From: Ursus arctos
Taxonomy: Eukaryota > Chordata > Mammalia > Carnivora > Ursidae
Assembly: GCF_023065955.2 (NCBI RefSeq)
Contig: NW_026622986.1
Span: forward strand, 13,417,848 to 13,481,847
DNA: 64,000 nt
Direction: 5' to 3'
Numbering within the stretch: the stretch's first letter is position 1; the number at the start of each line of letters is the position of its first letter. Made by a program: the position numbers and the translations under genes. Under the pieces are notes generated by a model. The model did no database searches. It saw nothing but the letters and a program-made list of their open reading frames with translations, and was not told where the DNA came from. This document shows positions 26,401 to 64,000 of this stretch, in pieces.

Positions 26401-28329
26401 CTCTCCCACACTCAGACAGCCGTGTTCTTTCTGTGATTCCGGGGATCCTGAGCCCAGGCTGTCCCACCTAGGATTCCACCCTGTTTCTCCACCTGAGTGC
26501 CTTTCAAGCAGGGATGTCCCTCACCGGAGCAGACTTCTAAAAGTTCCGATTTGCACACGACTGCTTATCACTTTCTGAAAGCTGGCTTGTGGATGATCCC
26601 TCCCCTTACGGTTTATCTTCCCATATATCCCCTCGCATTCGCATCTCCGCACCTCCTACCTTGCAGAAAGTGGTCGCTTTTCTATCTGTAGAATTGCAAC
26701 CGTTCTTTTCTTAGATCTCAGGTTGAGCTCACAGGCGTTAAGAGTCATTTGAAAGCTATCTAGCTGAATTCCACGGAGAGGACGAAACGATGGTCCCCTC
26801 CTCCTCCGCCATCTTCCTCCTCTTCCAGAATTCTGTGTATTCAATAGACCAATATTAAAGGTACTTTTTATCAGATTCATCTAAATAGCATTCCATATGT
26901 TTCTTCTCAGTTACCTAAGATTAAAATAAGTAGGGATTTATTTTATTTTATTTACGTGATTATTTTTCTATTTAAGCAATCCCTAATTTAGTTGTAGTCT
27001 CTGCAAGTGTTATTTGAAGACCACATTTCATAAGATATATATAGTTCCTAAAATAATATCCCTTGTTTAACATGACATTCTAAATAATATTTGACTTATT
27101 TCAGGTGCAGAAGGAGTTCGAAAAAAGAATATCTAGAGAACTAAAGGCAGGTATGTTGCCAAATTTATGAATTAAGATGGTCATCGATTTCTGAAATAAA
27201 CTATGAATAGTCAATGGCATCTCTTTCCATTGTTTGGGTAATAGGTACTACATTAATGTTTTTTATGTATATCTAATAAAAAATGTAAGACATAACCATA
27301 CTGAAGAACATACTTATTCCTCATTTGGTCATCGTGTTTCAGACTTTTAAAAAAAAAATCCCCAAATGTCTATGTATCTGTTATTATTTCTGGCTATACT
27401 CTTCCTTCACTTCTTCCATTCCTGTGGAACTGTCACCCTGAATATGTGGGCTTTCTCAAATTCTTGTTTCTGCTAGTGGTATAAGACCAAAAAAACCAGA
27501 CTTGTCTTAGTAACACTTAGTGAAGCAATTATAGTTCATATTGTAGTTCATATAGCTGTCACTTGACAGGTGACATTTAAATCTCCAGTGATTGATTTGT
27601 CATTGGTTGACCTTTTGCCATTGGGTAAAATTCCAAGTTCCTTACGTAGAATAAAAACACTCAGATCAATTTGGTTCTTGCCAGATTATTCAGCCTTCTC
27701 TTTTGCTGCTTACCCTACTGTGCTGCTTTGCTCTAGCGCCTCTTCAGCGTAGACTGCTTGCAACTCCACAAGTGTTCTTCCTCACTCTTTGTGTATGTTC
27801 TTTGTATATGCGTCTTCCCTCTACCTGGCACCCTTTTTCCTCGTCCTTCAGGTATCAGCTTACATGTCACCTCCACCAAAAGCAGACAATATTGGTAGAA
27901 AACTAGGATGTCCCTTCTGTGTGCTCTTACAGTGTCTTATTTTATACCTGTCATGGTATATTCAACGCTGCAAATTGCCTGTTAGATTTTTCAGTTCATA
28001 GTATATGATTGTTCAGGGGTGGGCTCTGTCATCACCTTGTCATTTCCTCTTGTAATGAGAAAACCAGAAGCTCTGATATTTATCCACAATAGCAATTAAC
28101 TCAGTGGCAACCATGAGCAAAATATATTTAAAAGGAATCTTGTATTTTATATTGTAGCTGTATGTAGATATTTTTCATTATTCTTAACACTCATAAAGCT
28201 TCAACTTTGTTTTTTACTAACTTGTAGTTAACCACGAAGTATTTTAGATAAAGAATAGAATTCTTTTTCTTTTCAGCTGCTGCTGAATTGGAATCAGATT
28301 CATCCTATTATACCTCGTCTTTCTTCTGA
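11141..28329 (+). CDS. ANKRD26-like: Gene A: ANKRD26-like, 3'-terminal coding part (five exons)
   Basis: Gene-level model. Exons 11141-11431, 12334-12551, 14008-14236, 27105-27150 and 28277-28329 all have AG/GT borders and compatible phases. Joined they give 837 bases: 278 codons and a stop. The protein matches, from memory of the family, the C-terminal coiled-coil part of ANKRD26 (motifs [62 protein letters not shown]). ANKRD26 itself is a centriole distal-appendage and signalling scaffold of roughly 1,700 residues; that role is family knowledge, not visible here. The ankyrin part and the rest of the coiled coil are not in the window. No exon was recognised in 1-11140, so the gene either starts further left or is a partial 3' copy. 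The last exon appears frameshifted. A second family member starts 4.8 kb downstream on the same strand. Confidence 0.85.
11717..11832 (+). mobile_element. Partial SINEC copy
   Basis: It starts GGGGTGCCTGGGTGTCTCAG. The 3' CT-rich part is missing. Confidence 0.75.
11852..12050 (-). mobile_element. SINEC copy
   Basis: Reverse copy from a T-tract through (TTTG)n to CACCAGGAGCCCC. It lies in the intron between the first two gene A exons seen. Confidence 0.85.
12334..12551 (+). CDS. ANKRD26-like: Gene A exon 2 of 5 seen (coiled coil)
   Basis: The exon has 218 bases, from phase 0 to phase 2. The acceptor TTGCTTTAG and donor GTAATT are both good. The protein runs from [14 protein letters not shown] through [19 protein letters not shown] to TSLTNELNR, where the last Arg codon is split AG|G across the intron. 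This matches the family segment with the MELRIKDLE-type motif. The frame is open. Confidence 0.87.
12552..13429 (+). other. Gene A intron, unassigned part
   Basis: This is intron between exons 12334-12551 and 14008-14236. No repeat is recognised before the SINE at 13430. Confidence 0.5.
13430..13622 (-). mobile_element. SINEC copy
   Basis: Reverse copy with AGCAGGGAGCCTGACGTGGG and a decayed head (GAGCCCCCCAGCCCC). Confidence 0.85.
14008..14236 (+). CDS. ANKRD26-like: Gene A exon 3 of 5 seen
   Basis: The exon has 229 bases, from phase 2 to phase 0, with acceptor TTAACAG and donor GTTAGT. It starts (R)[18 protein letters not shown], ending the coiled coil, and moves into a less structured tail ([22 protein letters not shown]). 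The equivalent ANKRD26 exon has the same layout as I recall it. The intron that follows is 12.9 kb long and mostly LINE-1. Confidence 0.87.
14493..14880 (-). mobile_element. SINEC copy split by another SINEC
   Basis: The minus-strand SINE is interrupted after AGAGTCGGACACTT and resumes at 14848 with GTCGGACTCTTAACC. Confidence 0.88.
14645..14847 (+). mobile_element. SINEC copy nested in a SINEC
   Basis: Full-length + copy (GGGGCACCTGGGTGGCTTAG to the A-tract). The 11-base target-site duplication GTCGGACACTT/GTCGGACTCTT is at 14634-14644 and 14848-14858. Confidence 0.92.
15340..15512 (-). mobile_element. SINEC copy
   Basis: Reverse copy from a T-tract to GAGCTACCCAGGTGCCCC. Confidence 0.85.
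15690..16800 (-). mobile_element. Old LINE-1 ORF1/ORF2 fragment
   Basis: The reverse strand resembles the LINE-1 inter-ORF and ORF1 region (for example the + strand text CTTTGAACTCTATCAGGTAG). Heavily mutated; split by a SINE at 16197-16345. Confidence 0.55.
16197..16345 (-). mobile_element. Partial SINEC copy
   Basis: It has the GAGAGAGAGAGCAGAGCAAG stretch and GCTCCCTGAGCAGG. The tRNA-like head is missing. Confidence 0.75.
16801..18589 (+). other. Gene A intron, mostly unassigned
   Basis: No exon was found. A MIR-like copy lies at about 17805-17945. The rest shows no recognised element. Confidence 0.5.
17805..17945 (+). repeat. MIR-like ancient SINE
   Basis: The core resembles MIR (GACCTCAGGCAAACTACAAT, CTCCTCTGTGAAATTAGGA), diverged. 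Confidence 0.55.
18590..19110 (+). mobile_element. LINE-1 ORF2 3' fragment
   Basis: It carries the ORF2 end motifs (CAATTCAGTAATTCCACTAC; ATGAATGGATAAAGAAGATG). It is interrupted by a SINE at 18889-19031. Confidence 0.8.
18889..19031 (+). mobile_element. 5'-truncated SINEC copy
   Basis: Only the 3' half is present (from GTGGGATCGAGCCCCACATC to the A-tract). It is still flanked by a perfect 16-base duplication, GAACTAGTATTATGCT, at 18873-18888 and 19032-19047. Confidence 0.93.
19110..19370 (+). mobile_element. Tigger/MER-like DNA transposon remnant
   Basis: It ends GTTGGTCAAGGATCAACTGT, like the terminal inverted repeat of Tc1/mariner-derived Tigger-type elements. The interior matches 29400-29655 in the same direction. 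Confidence 0.5.
19461..19645 (+). mobile_element. SINEC copy
   Basis: It starts GGGGTTCCTGGGGACTCAGT and ends CTCAAAATAAAATT. It abuts the truncated 3' end of the large LINE-1. Confidence 0.85.
21391..21586 (-). mobile_element. SINEC copy inside the large LINE-1
   Basis: Full-length arctoid-type copy. The duplication CCGTGAAGAGTTTT (left, from 21376) and CCGTGAAGAATTTT (21587-21600) flanks it. Confidence 0.92.
22340..22535 (-). mobile_element. SINEC copy inside the large LINE-1
   Basis: Full length. The perfect 15-base duplication ATCTTACTAATTCTT is at 22325-22339 and 22536-22550 (the first with one extra A nearby). Confidence 0.92.
24365..25128 (-). mobile_element. LINE-1 3' fragment inserted in LINE-1 ORF1
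   Basis: It contains the carnivore 3' tail in reverse (ACACCCAGTGCTCTACACAT) and the ORF2 end. AGCCTCCAATTT (24353-24364) and AGCCTCCATTT (25129-25139) look like its target-site duplication. ORF1 of the host element resumes after it. Confidence 0.82.
26806..26815 (-). promoter_or_regulatory. YY1-type site at the LINE-1 5' end
   Basis: AAGATGGCGG on the minus strand, at the very start of the LINE-1. In human LINE-1 a YY1 site at this place sets the transcription start; the same role here is inferred. Confidence 0.5.
26827..27104 (+). other. Gene A intron between the LINE-1 5' end and the penultimate exon
   Basis: AT-rich, no repeat recognised. It provides the branch point and acceptor for exon 27105-27150. 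Confidence 0.5.
27105..27150 (+). CDS. ANKRD26-like: Gene A penultimate exon
   Basis: This 46-base exon runs from phase 0 to phase 1. The acceptor is TTATTTCAG and the donor GTATGT. It encodes [15 protein letters not shown], matching the family QxELEKxIxRELKE motif just before the C-terminus. It lies only about 280 bases downstream of the 5' end of an antisense LINE-1. Confidence 0.85.
27690..28030 (-). repeat. L2-like fragment in the last gene A intron
   Basis: The + strand text (CTACCTGGCACCCTTTTTCC, GGTATCAGCTTACATGTCAC) resembles the reverse of LINE-2. The rest of the intron (27151-27690, 28030-28276) shows nothing recognised. Confidence 0.5.
28277..28329 (+). CDS. ANKRD26-like: Gene A last coding exon, C-terminus apparently frameshifted
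   Basis: The acceptor is TTCTTTTCAG. The split Ala codon (G|CT) gives [16 protein letters not shown] and then TGA at 28327-28329. The first residues (AAELES) match the family. The usual family tail does not follow in this frame, but a tail with ESHLNQ and WKTS motifs is readable in the +1 frame up to a TGA at 28403-28405. I infer a one-base-type frameshift inside this exon that shortens the protein by about 25 residues. It could be a fixed difference, a polymorphism or an assembly error. Confidence 0.8.
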
Positions 28330-28516
28330 ATCACATCTAAATCAAGTTCTATGGAAAACATCAGAAGGCTTTTTACAGAATTCGAGGAGCCGTTATAGGA
28401 TCTGAAAGATAAATAGTAAAAATGTATTTACTGGATGTTTATATAACATTATACGTGTTTCCTATTAAATGTATGCTGTGCAAAAATCTTTATTAAAGGA
28501 AGATGTTTTGAACCAT
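28330..28516 (+). promoter_or_regulatory. Gene A 3' UTR and poly(A) signals
   Basis: ATTAAA hexamers lie at 28464-28469 and 28492-28497. The second is followed within about 30 bases by TG-rich sequence, as expected for a cleavage site near 28515. ATTAAA is the common variant of the mammalian poly(A) signal. The upstream part of this stretch once coded for the displaced C-terminus. Confidence 0.55.
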
Positions 28517-28868
28517 GTGTGTAATGAAAGTTTATATAATATTTTAAGCTGTGTTTCTTGGCACCTAATGAACTTTTAAGCAGATTTTATACATGGAAAC
28601 CAGCACTATTGGGTTTTACGTGCTTCAAGCTTCCCAAATACCAGCTTTTTAAACAGCACCCAACCAACCAAGTTGTCATTAATACTTCAGTGGTGTTAAC
28701 TGATAGCTTTTTTGTATTTTCCAATTCTTATTACTACATATGGACCTGGGGATTTAGACAGACATCATTTTGATATATTGCTGCTAAGGCTATTGTCAAT
28801 GTTTGTATGCATTACAATTTTTATAGTGCCATAAAACCTATGCATAATTTTAAGTTTAAATACTGATT

Positions 28869-29068
28869 TTTTTTTAAAAGATTTATTTATTTATTTATTT
28901 GACAGAGACAGAGACAGCCAGCGAGAGAGGGAACACAAGCAGGGGGAGTGGGAGAGGAAGAAGCAGGCTCATAGCAGAGGAGCCTGATGTGGGGCTCGAT
29001 CCCGCAACGCCGGAATCACGCCCTGAGCCGAAGGCAGACGCTCAACCGCTGTGCCACCCAGGCGCCCC
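28869..29068 (-). mobile_element. SINEC copy, young-looking
   Basis: Full length with an intact head (GTGCCACCCAGGCGCCCC). TAAATACTGATT is duplicated at 28857-28868 and 29069-29080. Confidence 0.93.
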
Positions 29069-29332
29069 TAAATACTGATTCATAGCTCTTTCCTCATGGT
29101 GAAAGAAGATTTGCCTAAGGCTTTTTACCTTTTCTGTTTATTTTTTATTTACTTTTTGAGAACAGTCTTAAAATTAGAGAAAAGAAAAATTAGAGGGAAA
29201 AAAAGAATTTTTCCCCCAGAACCATTTGCAATTGTTACATTATGCCTGATTCCCATAGCATTTATATCCTACAAGTCAGTACATTCCACATAATTACCAT
29301 ACAACCCTGACAAACAGACAATGAACTCTAAT

Positions 29333-29655
29333 ACAATTGACCCTTGAATGATGTGGGGGTTAGGGGCACTGACCGTTTGCAGTCAGAAATACATGAATAA
29401 CTTTTGACTCCCAAAGCCTTAACTACTAATAATCTGCTGTTACCGGATAACTTACTGGTACCAGAACAGTCGATTAACCTGTGTTTTGTATGTTATATGT
29501 ATTCCATACTATAATCTTACAACAAAGTAAGCTAGAGAAAAGAAAATGTTATTAAAATCATAAGGAAGAGAAAATACATTTACAGTACTGTCATGTATTT
29601 ATTGAAAAAAATCTGCGTATAAGTGCACCCATTCAAGCCGTGTCCACTGTATATT
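29333..29655 (+). mobile_element. Tigger/MER-like DNA transposon
   Basis: It starts CAATTGACCCTTGAATGATG and ends with a diverged inverted counterpart (CCACTG). The internal text (CTACTAATAATCTGC, AAGCTAGAGAAAAG) is shared with 19110-19370. Confidence 0.55.
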
Positions 29656-29657
29656 CT

Positions 29658-29860
29658 TTTTTTTTTTTTTAAGATTTTATTTATTTGGCAGAGAGAGAGA
29701 CAGCGAGAGCACAAGTAGGCAGAGCGGCAGGCAGAGGGAGAGGGAGAAGCAGGCTCCCTGCTGAACAGAGAGTCTGATGCGGGTCTTGATGCCAGGACTC
29801 TGGGATCATGACCTGAGCCGAAGGCAGATGCTTAACCGACTGAGCCACCCAGGCTCCCTA
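29658..29860 (-). mobile_element. SINEC copy
   Basis: Reverse copy from a long T-tract to GAGCCACCCAGGCTCCC. It abuts the DNA transposon. Confidence 0.9.
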
Positions 29861-30120
29861 TACGTTCTATCATTTAATCCTCATATTCTTTTTAAGTCTT
29901 GTTACTTGTCTGTAATATCCTTTCTAGCAAGGAAGGTCCTGTTCAGAGCCATGTATTTAATTCAGATGTTGTGTGTCTTAGTCTCTTTCAGTTTAGAAGG
30001 GTTCCTTAGTCTTTCCTTGATTTTCATGACTTTTAATCTTTTGAGGAGTTGATTGCAGTAATGTAGAATGTCTTTCAATGTGGGTTTTTCTTGTGTTTCC
30101 TTGTGATAAAATTCAGATCA

Positions 30121-30322
30121 GGGACATCTGGGTGGCTCAGTTGGTTAAGCGGCTGCCTTCAGCTCAGGTCATGATTCCAGGGTCCTGGGATCAAGTCCCG
30201 CATCAGGCTCCTAGCTCAGTGAGGAGCCTGCTTCTCCCTCTGCCTACTGCTCCCCCTGTTTGTTTGTTTTTTTTCTCTCTCCTTTCTCTCTCTGACAAAT
30301 TTAAAAAAATCTTTAAAAATTT
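30121..30322 (+). mobile_element. SINEC copy
   Basis: It starts GGGACATCTGGGTGGCTCAG and ends in TTTAAAAAAATCTTTAAAA. Confidence 0.9.
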
Positions 30323-30859
30323 CGGATCACACATTTTTAGCAAGGGTATGACTGAAGTGGCCCTCTACTCATTGCATCCTCTCATGTGACCTACAATTTT
30401 GATTTGTCCCATTGTTGGTGATGTTAATGTTGATCACTGGAGGTAGTATCTGCCAGGTTTCTCCTCTGGACTGTTAACTTTCTACTTTACAATTCATTAG
30501 TATTTTATGCAGAAGTACTTTGAGACGTGTAACTATCTCCTTTCTCAGACACTCTGTGCCAGGCCACCTCTTCTGCAGATTTACTGCCCCCACAAGGCTC
30601 TGAAAACCCATGCTGGGCTGTTGTTTCCCTTCAGTCTGTGATACCACATTCTATGTTGTTGACCTTTCAGGGATGTTCCAACACTGTGCAGGGTGGCTCT
30701 CCCACATTTATGCCTTCCCCATTCTCTCCAGGCTCCAACACCTCACTGTGGGCCACCAGGCTCCCTGTTCCTGTTTCTATGCTTTTGAACTGAAAAATTG
30801 GGAATACAAAGAAGAAAGGGGGAAAGGGCTCCAGAGGTCTTTTATAATCAACTTGTCAA

Positions 30860-31140
30860 GCTTTACAAAGCCAAGATTCTGATTGGAATCGCATTGAATC
30901 TATGAATAGTTTATAGGGAAAAGACATTTAGAATACTGAGTTTTCCAAACAATATTTTAATTGATTAACTCTCAATGTTTAAAAATGTTTCTATAAAGGT
31001 CTTGCAGATATTTTTTAGATTTATTTCCAGTTATTTGATAATTTTGATCCTAATTATAAATATTTAAAAATCAATTTCATTTCCTGTTTGTTGCTAGCTT
31101 ATAGAAATAAAATTATTTTGCATATTGAGCTTAAATTCAC
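30860..31140 (-). mobile_element. Old LINE-1 ORF2 fragment
   Basis: GATTGGAATCGCATTGAATC on + is the reverse of a well-known ORF2 segment. Strongly diverged. The stretch 30560-30860 before it is unassigned. Confidence 0.6.
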
Positions 31141-31149
31141 CCGTCTTGC

Positions 31150-31480
31150 TAAACTGTCTTAGTATATCGTTTCTCACAGTTCTGGAGGCTGGGAAGTCCA
31201 AAATCAAGGCACTGGCAGATTCAGTGTCCAGTGAGGGCCTGCTTCCTGGTTCATGGATGCTGGTCTTCCTCCTGTTTCCTCATAAGGCACAGGGCCAGGG
31301 GAGCTCTCTCAGGACTCCTTTAGAAGGGCACTAATCCCATTCATGAGGGTTCCACCTTCATGACTTAATCACTTCTCAAAGCCCCCACCTCCAAACACTA
31401 TTACATTGAACATTCAGATTTAACACATGAATTTGGGAGTGAGGGGACAGAGATATTCAGTCTATAGCAATGCTGTTCCT
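31150..31480. repeat. Ancient interspersed repeat, family not assigned
   Basis: The pattern TTCTCACAGTTCTGGAGGCT ... CTTCATGACTTAATCACTTC is very common in mammals. I do not name it without a library search. Confidence 0.55.
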
Positions 31481-31913
31481 TGTTCTCGGCCATGTAGGCT
31501 TCCTCAATATGGCTGCTTGCTTCATGAGGACAAGAAGGAGAATTTTGCTGCAGAGAGGGCTGAGTCCTCTTTTAAGGGTTTCACCTGCTTAAGTCAGGCA
31601 TACATAGAATAATCACCTCAAATAACGTAGAGGTAAATATTGCCAAGAGAATACTGAAAGAGAAGATTAGGAAGGGGAACTATAGATCTGTAATGGATAT
31701 CAAAACATATTTTATAAAGAAGTTAAAATAGTAGAGTACTGACACAAGAAGAAGACTACTAGTCAACTGAACAGAACACAAAACCCAGAAACAGAAAAAA
31801 CCATACCTGAGAATTTAATAATGGTGAAGTGGAATTTTGAATTAGGTGAGAAAAGATGGATTAGGTATGACAAGCAAAGAACTATCTTTTATTTTTTAGA
31901 CAGTTCTTAAAGT
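31481..31913. other. Unassigned intergenic stretch
   Basis: No exon or repeat recognised between gene A and gene B here. Confidence 0.4.
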
Positions 31914-32140
31914 TGGAGCACCTGGGTTAGGCATCTGACTCTTGATTTCAGCTCGGGTTATGATGTCAGGGCCCTGAGATCAATTCCCGCTCTCCCCAGC
32001 CCCTGCTCTGTGCTTGGGGTGGAGCCTGCTTAAGACTCTCCTCCCTCTCCCACTCCCGCTGCCCACCCCCGCTCCGCCATTATCTGCCCATTCTCTCTGA
32101 AACACCTCCCCCATCAAAAAAAAAAAAAAAAGAAAAAAAA
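31914..32140 (+). mobile_element. SINEC copy
   Basis: The head is shortened (GGAGCACCTGGGTTAGGCAT), with a long A-tract at about 32118-32140. Confidence 0.85.
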
Positions 32141-32387
32141 CTTATATGTTGCACCATGCTACAAAATAAATCTTGGACTGATTAAAGATTTAATTGGGAA
32201 GTAGCAGCAGAAAACAAAAGTAAAGAAAATGTAAACGTAAGGCTGGGCCAAATGGGAGGATTAAGAGGCATGCAGAAACGCGTTTTCATTTCGCCTGGAG
32301 AACGTGCATAGTTTTCCCCTCATAAGTTTGCACTTGATGATACATATTGCTGAAGTCTCTGACCATGAAAACAGATTTCTTTCTTTC

Positions 32388-32581
32388 CTTTTTTTTTTTT
32401 TAATGATTTTACTTATTTGACAGAGAGAGAGAGCACAAGCAGGCGGAGCATCAGGCAGAGAGGGAGAAGGAGAAGCAGGGCCCCACTGCACCGCGAGCCC
32501 AACGGGGCCTTGATCCCACGACCCTGGGTTCATGCACAGGGAAGGCAGATGCCCAACCAGCTGAGCCACCCAGGAGCCCCT
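32388..32581 (-). mobile_element. SINEC copy
   Basis: Reverse copy ending GAGCCACCCAGGAGCCCC, about 290 bases upstream of the CpG island. The stretch 32582-32870 holds no recognised element. Confidence 0.88.
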
Positions 32582-33115
32582 GAAAATGCCTATTGCTGCA
32601 TCTGCTCAACTCCCTGGAGACCAGCTGGCGCCCAGAAGGACAGGGAAGAGGAGTAAACTGAGGGAGAGTTTGTTTTAGGAAGTTTTCTGGGGGATGAGGC
32701 ATCCAGCATCCTGAAGATCCATGCACTCTAGCCCCAGTAGTATACAAAGACTGCTTTTCCACACTGGCGAGTCTAACTTCTGCAAAGGTGCAGAAACGCT
32801 CAGCCAGCTCCCACCAGCATTTGAAGGGACCCCAGCCCGGCTCCCAGGTAATCGCTGGGAGTTGAGAGGCTTGGACCTCGCACATGCGCTTTGGGCACTC
32901 TTGGCTGCTGGCGCTTTGTGTGCTCACGCAGCGACAACTGCCTCTGAAGTGCGCAAGCGCGTTTGTGTTTGGCGCCATTGCTTGGTTACGCTCAAGGGTA
33001 ATAACCCCGGAGCTTTGCTACTGTGATGTAATGGTGAGGTCAGTTTGCCTATCTCTACAGCTAGTGTTGGGTTGTAGAGGTAGTGAAAAGCCGAGCATTT
33101 GCGAAGTGCAAAAAA

Positions 33116-62978
<29,863 letters not shown>

Positions 62979-63220
62979 GTAAGTGAGTGAACATCTATGA
63001 ATCTTTTTCTATGCTTAAGTGCTGGTACATCACAATCGGTAAGTCTGTAGATCTGGATATGTTTTCCATTTCATTAAGGTATTTTTCTTTTGCTGTCTTT
63101 CCTTATAAGTATCCCGATGACTACCAACTTTTTCTTCTTGAAAATACTTCAACTCCCTGAAAATCTTTACTGCTATTACTTTTATTTTATTGAAATATTC
63201 ATGAATGGGGATAGGCTTGT

Positions 63221-64000
63221 ATATGTGGCCAATTAGATTACCACGTTTTTAACCATCTATGTATATAAGATAACTCACTTTGTTTTCTCCCTAATGAGTC
63301 CTATTGGTCTTTAATGATCAGATCCACTATTTTCAGGGTGGAGTGGATAACTCATCCTATATTTTGGATGAAGTATTTTTGACTTTTTGACTAGTTTGTT
63401 CACTACTGCCTTTAACAGGTGAATTATGTTTTTAATTTTATAAGAAATTAAGAAAAAGAATGGAAACAAAGAAACTATAATCAGTAGTGTAATCAGTAGT
63501 TATATATCTTTCTATAATTATCCCAGTTACCTTATTGATTCATAACTACCATAAAAATGAATTAAGCCCTATTTAGTTGGAGAAAATTTATGTGATCTTT
63601 TCATTTTTTTTGCAGGAACTTTTTACTATAGAATATATTGATAATTATCAGGATTCTCTTTTTTTCTGATTAAAATAGGATTGTTGCTTGTATCATATTA
63701 TTTTCTGACATCATTATTTCATCCTTTATTCAAATGGATATAGAATTACAGAAATCTCCTAGGCAAATACTAAGAAAAACAGATTGAAGGAAAGGTGTTC
63801 TGTGACATGACCTACTGACTGTAATCATGTACAAAACATCAACCCACATCATAAAGATTCCACATAATGCAGTTGTATTAGAGGCTCCCAAAACGACACC
63901 CAGATGTGGTTATTCACTAGAAGACCTCACAGGTCTCAGCATAGTTGTACTCATGCCTGTGGTTTATTACAGTGGAAGGATACAAAACAAAATCAGCACA
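63221..64000 (+). repeat. Direct repeat, right copy (intron 11 of gene B, runs off the window)
   Basis: This is the partner of 46334-47111. It starts at the same base and stays aligned to the last base of the window with small indels only, so the true right end is unknown. Sampled over the first 200 bases I count about 16 differences. Confidence 0.9.

Larger units (their letters stand above)
19646..26826 (-). mobile_element. Nearly full-length antisense LINE-1, inactive
   Basis: Minus strand. The 5' end is at about 26822 with GC-rich 5' UTR to about 25430. ORF1 runs from about 25412 to 23700 (motif [17 protein letters not shown], interrupted by an insertion). ORF2 starts at 23642 ([16 protein letters not shown] endonuclease; [15 protein letters not shown]), then reverse transcriptase at 21941-21603 ([31 protein letters not shown]), then the C-terminal part down to about 19650. 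Frames are broken repeatedly and the usual FDK motif is lost. The 3' UTR and tail are missing at the left end, where a SINE abuts. It sits in the 12.9 kb intron of gene A, against the gene. Confidence 0.9.
29085..30560 (-). mobile_element. Old LINE-1 3' fragment, interrupted
   Basis: Text on both sides of the inserted elements (ACAACCCTGACAAACAGACA; CCCATTGTTGGTGATGTTAA) fits a decayed LINE-1 3' region in reverse. Broken up by a DNA transposon and two SINEs. Confidence 0.45.

Noticed and set aside
25783..26578. Overlapping open frames of 186 and 192 residues on the + strand
   Set aside because: They lie in the antisense of the GC-rich LINE-1 5' UTR. High GC alone explains the lack of stops.
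32451..32978. 175-residue minus-strand open frame upstream of gene B
   Set aside because: It mixes SINE antisense with promoter sequence and shows no conserved motif.
33083..33115. Upstream start giving eleven extra residues to gene B
   Set aside because: The codon is GTG, not ATG, and the family begins at MKK, which is the ATG at 33116.

Overview
The window looks like nuclear DNA of a caniform carnivore, most likely a bear or giant panda. The reasons are a dense load of tRNA-Lys-derived carnivore SINEs (SINEC), many in a form I associate with arctoids, carnivore-type LINE-1 3' ends, ancient MIR/L2 copies, and short GT-AG exons in long introns. No bacterial, plasmid or phage features are present.

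Two genes of the ANKRD26 family lie head-to-tail on the + strand. Gene A is seen only as its last five coding exons (11141-11431, 12334-12551, 14008-14236, 27105-27150, 28277-28329). They join in frame to 278 codons of coiled coil and C-terminal tail, with poly(A) signals near 28464 and 28492. The final exon seems frameshifted: a family-like C-terminus continues in the +1 frame after the stop. Gene B starts about 4.6 kb downstream in a CpG island (about 32870-33520), with an ATG at 33116. Eleven exons (33116-62978) join in frame to 436 codons: a short basic head, about six ankyrin repeats, then the start of an acidic, low-complexity linker. It runs off the right edge before its coiled-coil part. 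No exon upstream of 11141 was recognised, so gene A may continue to the left or be a partial 3' copy.

Most other sequence is transposons. A nearly full-length but dead antisense LINE-1 (19646-26826) fills the large gene A intron and holds two SINEs and another LINE-1 fragment. Other LINE-1 pieces lie at 1-1725, 2885-6850, 9118-9688, 15690-16800, 18590-19110, 29085-30560, 41523-41802, 48040-48600, 52478-55205 and 57690-58330. About 36 SINEC copies occur throughout, many with target-site duplications that can be read directly. Intron 6 of gene B carries a processed AIMP1 pseudogene (49245-50969, minus strand) with a 17-bp target-site duplication. A direct repeat of about 780 bp (46334-47111 and 63221-64000) lies in introns 6 and 11 of gene B, and its right copy runs off the window.

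I see no CRISPR array, operon, structural RNA gene or convincing undescribed system. The most useful leads are the tandem ANKRD26-like arrangement, the gene A C-terminal frameshift, the intragenic direct repeat, and the antisense LINE-1 5' end placed just upstream of the penultimate exon of gene A.
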